In this document: in pieces, positions 59,021 through 62,669 of the stretch | Layout: the number at the start of each line of letters is the position of its first letter | How positions within the stretch are numbered: the first letter of the stretch is position 1 | Notes under the pieces: generated by a model | Seen by the model: only the letters and a program-made list of their open reading frames with translations | What the model was told of the DNA's origin: nothing | The model's database searches: none | Program-made: the position numbers and the translations under genes | Assembly: GCA_037383845.1 (NCBI GenBank) | Contig: JARRON010000015.1 | Location: forward strand, 1 to 62,669 | DNA: 62,669 bases | Source: JARRON01 sp037383845 | Lineage (GTDB): Bacteria > Pseudomonadota > Gammaproteobacteria > Steroidobacterales > XN24 | Direction: 5' to 3'

Positions 59021-60009
59021 GACCGGCGGGGCGCTTTTCGGGGCTCAGGAGCGCGGCCTGCCTGGCGGCGCTGCTGCCGGGGCTTGTGTTCGCCTCGGAT
59101 GCCCGTGAATGGCTGAGCCGCATGGAACAGGCGGTCGAGGGCCTCAACTACGAGGGCACCTTCGTTCACATGAGCGCCGGCACCATGGAGACCCTCCACG
59201 TCATCCACCGGGTTGCCGACGGCGTGCCCACGGAGCGGCTGTTTTCCCGCGACCAGCCCGGGCGGGAGGTGATCCGCAGCGGCGACGAGGTCACGTGCAT
59301 TTTTGCCGACGAGAAGGCGGTCCTCGTGGAGCGGCGGGAGGTGGCGGCGTCCAGCCCCCTGAGGGCGGTGCTTCCCCAGCTTTCGCCCCGCCTGGACCAG
59401 TGGTACGAGTTCCGGGTCATGGGCCGCACGCGTCAGCTGGGCAGGCCGGCCATGGTGGTGGAGATCCGGCCCCGGGACTCGGACCGCTACGGCCACCGTC
59501 TCTGGCTGGACGAAGACACCGCCATGCCGCTGAAAGTCCACCTGGTAAGCGAGTCCGGCCATCCGGTGGAAGCCCTGCATTTCGTGGATATCGAGCTCCC
59601 GGACGAGATTCCCGCGGAGCGGATGCAGCCGGGCGTCTCCACCGAGGGTTTCACCTGGTACCGGACCCGGGAAGACGTCCACCAGCACGCGCCGGAGATC
59701 CAGCCGTCGTGGCAGGCCCGGGATCTGCCGCCGGGGTTCGAACTCAGCGTGGCCCATCAGCAGGTGCTTCCCGGCTCTGACCATGCGGTGGAGCACCTGG
59801 TCTATTCCGACGGCCTGGCCTCCGTGTCGGTGTTCGTCGAGCCGGCGGGGCAGGGGGACGCGGGCATGGTCGGTCCGGCCCATATCGGCGCGGCCCACGC
59901 CTACAGTGCCCTGGTGCACGGCCACCAGGTCACGGTGGTGGGGGAGGTGCCCGCCCTGACGGTGCGTCGCATCGCCCTGTCCATGACGCCGGTGGGCCGG
60001 GACGGATGA
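59017..60009 (+). CDS. rseB: Sigma-E regulatory protein RseB (MucB)
   Basis: A periplasmic protein that binds RseA and shields it from DegS, and senses lipopolysaccharide or lipids. The 330 residues have a signal peptide (cleavage near LVFASDA) and the MucB N-terminal domain with WLSRMEQAVEGLNYEGTFVH and a C-terminal domain containing DGLASVSVFVEP. Both ends overlap neighbours by 4 nt (ATGA), showing tight coupling with rseA and rseC. Confidence 0.95.
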   Translation: MRPAGRFSGLRSAACLAALLPGLVFASDAREWLSRMEQAVEGLNYEGTFVHMSAGTMETLHVIHRVADGVPTERLFSRDQPGREVIRSGDEVTCIFADEKAVLVERREVAASSPLRAVLPQLSPRLDQWYEFRVMGRTRQLGRPAMVVEIRPRDSDRYGHRLWLDEDTAMPLKVHLVSESGHPVEALHFVDIELPDEIPAERMQPGVSTEGFTWYRTREDVHQHAPEIQPSWQARDLPPGFELSVAHQQVLPGSDHAVEHLVYSDGLASVSVFVEPAGQGDAGMVGPAHIGAAHAYSALVHGHQVTVVGEVPALTVRRIALSMTPVGRDG

Positions 60010-60464
60010 TCACCGAGGCCGGGCGGGTCCTCGCCCTGGAAGGGGACCACGCCTGGATCGCCTGCAGGCGCCAGGTGGAATGCGCCCGCTGTGCCGAGGG
60101 CAAGGGGTGCGGCGGCGGCGTTCTGGGGCGGCTGCTGGGCGACCGGCTTCACCGGGTCCGGGCCGGCACCGGCGGCCTCGCCCTCGAGGTGGGAGATCAG
60201 GTGCTCATCGGTCTGCAGGAGGACGCGGTGATGCGGGCCGCCGTGGTGGTCTACCTGGTGCCCCTGGTCCTGGCCGTTATCGGCGGACTGGCGGGATACT
60301 CGGTATCCGATGCGGACCTGGCTGCGGCAGTGGGTGCGGCCGCCGGCATCGCGCTGGGGCTGGGCTGGGCGCGGGATTTCGGGCGCCGCCACGAAACCGA
60401 CGCCCGCTTCCAGCCCGTTGTGCTCCGGCGGGTGGGCAACGACGCCTGTGAGCCGGTGACATGA
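60006..60464 (+). CDS. rseC: RseC/MucC-family membrane protein
   Basis: A 152-residue inner-membrane protein with an N-terminal cysteine cluster (C20, C26, C29, C35 in CRRQVECARCAEGKGC) that resembles an Fe-S or metal site, then two membrane segments (about 80-100 and 103-120). RseC modulates sigma-E in E. coli and is linked to SoxR reduction. It is coupled at both ends by ATGA overlaps. Confidence 0.92.
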   Translation: MITEAGRVLALEGDHAWIACRRQVECARCAEGKGCGGGVLGRLLGDRLHRVRAGTGGLALEVGDQVLIGLQEDAVMRAAVVVYLVPLVLAVIGGLAGYSVSDADLAAAVGAAAGIALGLGWARDFGRRHETDARFQPVVLRRVGNDACEPVT

Positions 60465-60730
60465 ATTCGCGGCGCGGTTCCGGGTCCTCGCCCCTGGACC
60501 TGGTGCTCTACGGCCGGCAGGACTGCAGCCTCTGCGACGTGATGGCCGAGGCGGTGCTGGCTGCCGCCGGCGACGCGGTGCGGCTGGTTCGCGTGGACAT
60601 CGACGAGGATCCGGCCCTCGTGGCGAAGTGGTCCGACGACGTGCCGGTGCTTTGCCTGGGGGATGAGGTGGTCAGCCGGCATTTCCTGGACGCCGGCCGG
60701 CTGCGCCGGCTCCTGGGAGCCTCTCCCTAG
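60461..60730 (+). CDS. Glutaredoxin-like (DUF836) thioredoxin-fold protein
   Basis: An 89-residue protein with a CxxC active site (C22-S-L-C25) in LVLYGRQDCSLCDVM and a conserved cis-Pro region DDVPVLCLGDEVV. It belongs to the glutaredoxin-like family often labelled DUF836. The ATG overlaps the rseC stop, so it is part of the rpoE operon. In Pseudomonas the gene after mucC is the protease mucD; none is here. A thiol-disulfide role towards RseC cysteines is possible but only inferred. No signal peptide is seen, so it is probably cytoplasmic. Confidence 0.83.
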   Translation: MNSRRGSGSSPLDLVLYGRQDCSLCDVMAEAVLAAAGDAVRLVRVDIDEDPALVAKWSDDVPVLCLGDEVVSRHFLDAGRLRRLLGASP

Positions 60731-60774
60731 GCGCGGCCGGGCAGCCGCCTCCCCGAACGAACCTGCTGCGCCGG

Positions 60775-60780
60775 TATAAT
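60775..60780 (+). promoter_or_regulatory. Promoter -10 element before lepA
   Basis: A perfect TATAAT (60775-60780) stands 40 nt before the lepA ATG in otherwise very GC-rich sequence. No good -35 is found at 16-18 nt spacing. It suggests lepA has its own promoter in addition to readthrough from the rpoE operon. Confidence 0.55.
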
Positions 60781-60820
60781 CCCGCGCCAGCCGCCTGCGG
60801 CGTCCGCCTCCGAGCCCTCC

Positions 60821-62614
60821 ATGGACCAGATCCGGAATTTTTCCATCATCGCCCACATCGATCACGGCAAGTCCACGCTGGCGGACCGTTTCATCCACCT
60901 TTGCGGAGGGCTTTCCGACCGGGAGATGGCCGCCCAGGTGCTGGATTCCATGGACCTGGAGCGGGAGCGGGGCATTACCATCAAGGCCCAGGCGGTGTCC
61001 CTTCGGTACCGGTCCCGGGACGGCCGGGACTACGAGCTGAATCTCATCGATACGCCGGGCCACGTGGATTTTTCCTACGAGGTGTCCCGGTCCCTGGTGG
61101 CCTGCGAGGGCGCGATCCTGGTGGTGGATGCGGCCCAGGGCGTGGAGGCCCAGAGCGTCGCAAACTGCTACACGGCCATCGATGCGGGTCTGGAAGTCGT
61201 GCCCGTGTTGAACAAGATCGACCTCCCCTCGGCCGAGCCGGACCGCGTCCGCGCGGAGATCGAGGAGGTCATCGGCATCGAGGCCGACAATGCCGTTTTG
61301 GCCAGCGCCAAGACGGGTGAGGGCGTGGAAGACGTGCTGGAAGCCATCGTGCAGCGGATTCCGCCGCCTTCCGGGGACCCGGAAGGCCCGCTGCAGGCGC
61401 TGATCGTGGACTCCTGGTTCGACAACTACGTGGGCGTCGTTTCCCTGGTTCGGGTGGTCAACGGACGCCTCGCAAAGGGCGCCCGGATCCGCATCATGTC
61501 CACCGGCCGGAGCCATAACGCCGACCGGGTCGGGCGATTCACGCCGAAAATGAGCGACCGGGATGTGCTTGAAGCCGGACAGGTGGGCTTCCTCGTGGCC
61601 GGCATCAAGGACATCGATGGCGCCCCCGTGGGCGACACCGTCACCCTGGACGGCAACCCTTGTGCGGCGCCGCTGCCGGGCTTCAAGCACATACAGCCCC
61701 GGGTGTTCGCCGGGTTGTTTCCCGTGAACTCGGAGGATTACGAGGACTTCCGGGAAGCGCTGCAGAAGCTACGACTCAACGATTCGTCCCTTCATTTCGA
61801 GCCCGAGACTTCCACGGCGCTGGGCTTCGGTTTCCGCTGCGGCTTCCTGGGCATGCTGCACATGGAAATCGTCCAGGAACGGCTGGAGCGGGAATACACG
61901 CTTTCCCTCATCACCACCGCCCCCACGGTGGTCTACGAGGTGGCCTGCACCGACGGCGAAGTGGTCTACGTGGATAATCCGGCCCGGCTGCCGCCGTCCA
62001 ATCTGGTCAGCGAGATCCGTGAGCCCATCATCACCGCCAGCATTCTCGTTCCCCAGGCACACGTGGGCGCGGTGATTACCCTGTGCATCGAGAAACGCGG
62101 CGTCCAGAAACGGATGCTTTACCTGGGCAGCCAGGTGCAGCTGGAATACGACCTGCCCCTTTCCGAGGTGGTCCTGGACTTTTTCGACCGGCTGAAATCG
62201 GTAAGCCGCGGCTTTGCCTCCTTCGACTACGTGTTTGCGCGCTATCAGGCGGCGCCGCTGACCAAACTGGATATCCTGGTCAATGGCGAGCGGGTGGACG
62301 CCCTGTCCATCATTGTCCACCGGGAGACCGCCTATCGACGGGGGCGGGAGATCGTGGAGAAAATGCGCGAGCTGATTCCCAGGCAGATGTTCGAGGTGGC
62401 GATTCAGGCCGCGATCGGAGGGCAGATCATCGCCCGGAGCAGCGTAAAGGCCATGCGCAAGAACGTCACGGCCAAGTGCTACGGAGGCGACGTGACCCGG
62501 AAGCGGAAGCTGCTCGAGAAACAGAAGGAAGGCAAGCGCCGGATGAAGCAGCTGGGCACGGTGGAGATTCCCCAGGAGGCATTTCTGGCCGTGTTGCAGG
62601 TCGAGAAGAAGTAG
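60821..62614 (+). CDS. lepA: Elongation factor 4 (LepA)
   Basis: A ribosome-dependent translational GTPase that remodels stalled or back-translocated ribosomes and aids 30S biogenesis. The 597 residues contain G1 AHIDHGKS (11-18), G3 DTPGHVDFSYEV, G4 NKIDLPSAEPD, an EF-G-like domain V and the LepA-specific C-terminal domain (KAMRKNVTAKCYGGDVTRKRKLLEKQKEGKRRM). Domain IV of EF-G is absent, as expected. It follows a 90-nt gap and precedes lepB. Confidence 0.98.
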   Translation: MDQIRNFSIIAHIDHGKSTLADRFIHLCGGLSDREMAAQVLDSMDLERERGITIKAQAVSLRYRSRDGRDYELNLIDTPGHVDFSYEVSRSLVACEGAILVVDAAQGVEAQSVANCYTAIDAGLEVVPVLNKIDLPSAEPDRVRAEIEEVIGIEADNAVLASAKTGEGVEDVLEAIVQRIPPPSGDPEGPLQALIVDSWFDNYVGVVSLVRVVNGRLAKGARIRIMSTGRSHNADRVGRFTPKMSDRDVLEAGQVGFLVAGIKDIDGAPVGDTVTLDGNPCAAPLPGFKHIQPRVFAGLFPVNSEDYEDFREALQKLRLNDSSLHFEPETSTALGFGFRCGFLGMLHMEIVQERLEREYTLSLITTAPTVVYEVACTDGEVVYVDNPARLPPSNLVSEIREPIITASILVPQAHVGAVITLCIEKRGVQKRMLYLGSQVQLEYDLPLSEVVLDFFDRLKSVSRGFASFDYVFARYQAAPLTKLDILVNGERVDALSIIVHRETAYRRGREIVEKMRELIPRQMFEVAIQAAIGGQIIARSSVKAMRKNVTAKCYGGDVTRKRKLLEKQKEGKRRMKQLGTVEIPQEAFLAVLQVEKK

Positions 62615-62647
62615 AGAATAATCTGCTCGAAATATCGGGAGTAAGCA

Positions 62648-62669
62648 TTGGATTTCGCATTAATTCTTG
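62648..62669 (+). CDS. lepB: Signal peptidase I, 5' fragment
   Basis: The window ends 22 nt into an open frame starting TTG 62648, reading M-D-F-A-L-I-L, the usual LepB N-terminus before its first membrane segment. GGGAG (62637-62641) is 6 nt upstream. lepA-lepB is a standard operon. Only the first seven codons are visible, so the call rests on them and on synteny. Confidence 0.7.

Noticed and set aside
1..62669. CRISPR array, tRNA or rRNA gene, insertion sequence, prophage, toxin-antitoxin or defence island
   Set aside because: I looked for regular direct repeats, RNA-gene motifs, transposase motifs and clusters of unknown genes and saw none. YgfX is the only toxin-like candidate, and its synteny with sdhE explains it. 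Weak or diverged RNA genes could still be missed without a search tool.

Overview
The window is a stretch of core chromosome from a very GC-rich gammaproteobacterium. The evidence is the gene order (map | rpsB-tsf-pyrH-frr-uppS-cdsA-dxr-rseP-bamA-skp-lpxD-fabZ-lpxA-lpxB-rnhB-dnaE-accA, then truD-surE-pcm-nlpD-rpoS), the LPS genes, and RpoS plus RpoE with Rse proteins. The family cannot be fixed from sequence alone; the arrangement recalls the Ectothiorhodospiraceae/Chromatiales or pseudomonad side of the class. I see no rRNA, tRNA, CRISPR array, insertion sequence, prophage or defence island.

Layout. 1-250 is non-coding and holds two strong palindromes, one REP-like. 251-1725 (-): dapE and the ArsC-like yffB. 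1919-7462 (+): pstSCAB-phoU, for phosphate uptake. 7459-12951 (-): dapD, dapC, glnD, map. 13052-36327 (+): a long head-to-tail run covering translation (rpsB, tsf, frr), UMP kinase, undecaprenyl and phospholipid precursors (uppS, cdsA), isoprenoids (dxr), envelope assembly (rseP, bamA, skp), lipid A and fatty-acid steps (lpxD-fabZ-lpxA-lpxB), rnhB, dnaE, accA, tilS, pyrG and kdsA. 36385-40226 (+): eno (interrupted by an assembly gap), ftsB, ispD, ispF, truD. 40202-40732 (-): an Smr-domain protein. 40797-44539 (+): surE, pcm, a YqaA-type membrane protein, nlpD, rpoS. 44587-47090 (-): an M13 lipoprotein peptidase and a small Mth938-like protein. 47100-52454 (+): a RecJ-neighbour protein of unknown function, recJ, prfB (with its programmed frameshift) and lysS. 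52451-53266 (-): ygfZ. 53369-57712 (+): a succinate dehydrogenase biogenesis cluster (an SDHAF4-like small protein, sdhCDAB, sdhE, ygfX). 57830-60730 (+): rpoE-rseA-rseB-rseC and a glutaredoxin-like gene. 60821-62614: lepA. The first codons of lepB lie at the right edge.

Genes work in tightly packed operons. Many junctions are 4-nt ATGA/GTGA/TTGA overlaps, and GTG or TTG starts are common. The envelope block (bamA, skp, rseP, lpx) and the rpoE-rse block are two halves of the sigma-E envelope-stress circuit. The clearest regulatory elements are the facing map/rpsB promoters with a structured rpsB leader, stem-loops after pstS and tsf, the RF2 frameshift site, and a GAACTT-type sigma-E -35 element before rpoE.

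I found no convincing undescribed system. The best leads are modest: the SDH-assembly cluster with both SDHAF4- and SDHAF2-like factors, the glutaredoxin-like gene at the end of the rpoE operon, an unusually long acidic tail on ribosomal protein S2, the pst operon splitting the dap cluster, and several compact bidirectional control regions. All identifications are by recognising motifs and gene order; no database search was run.
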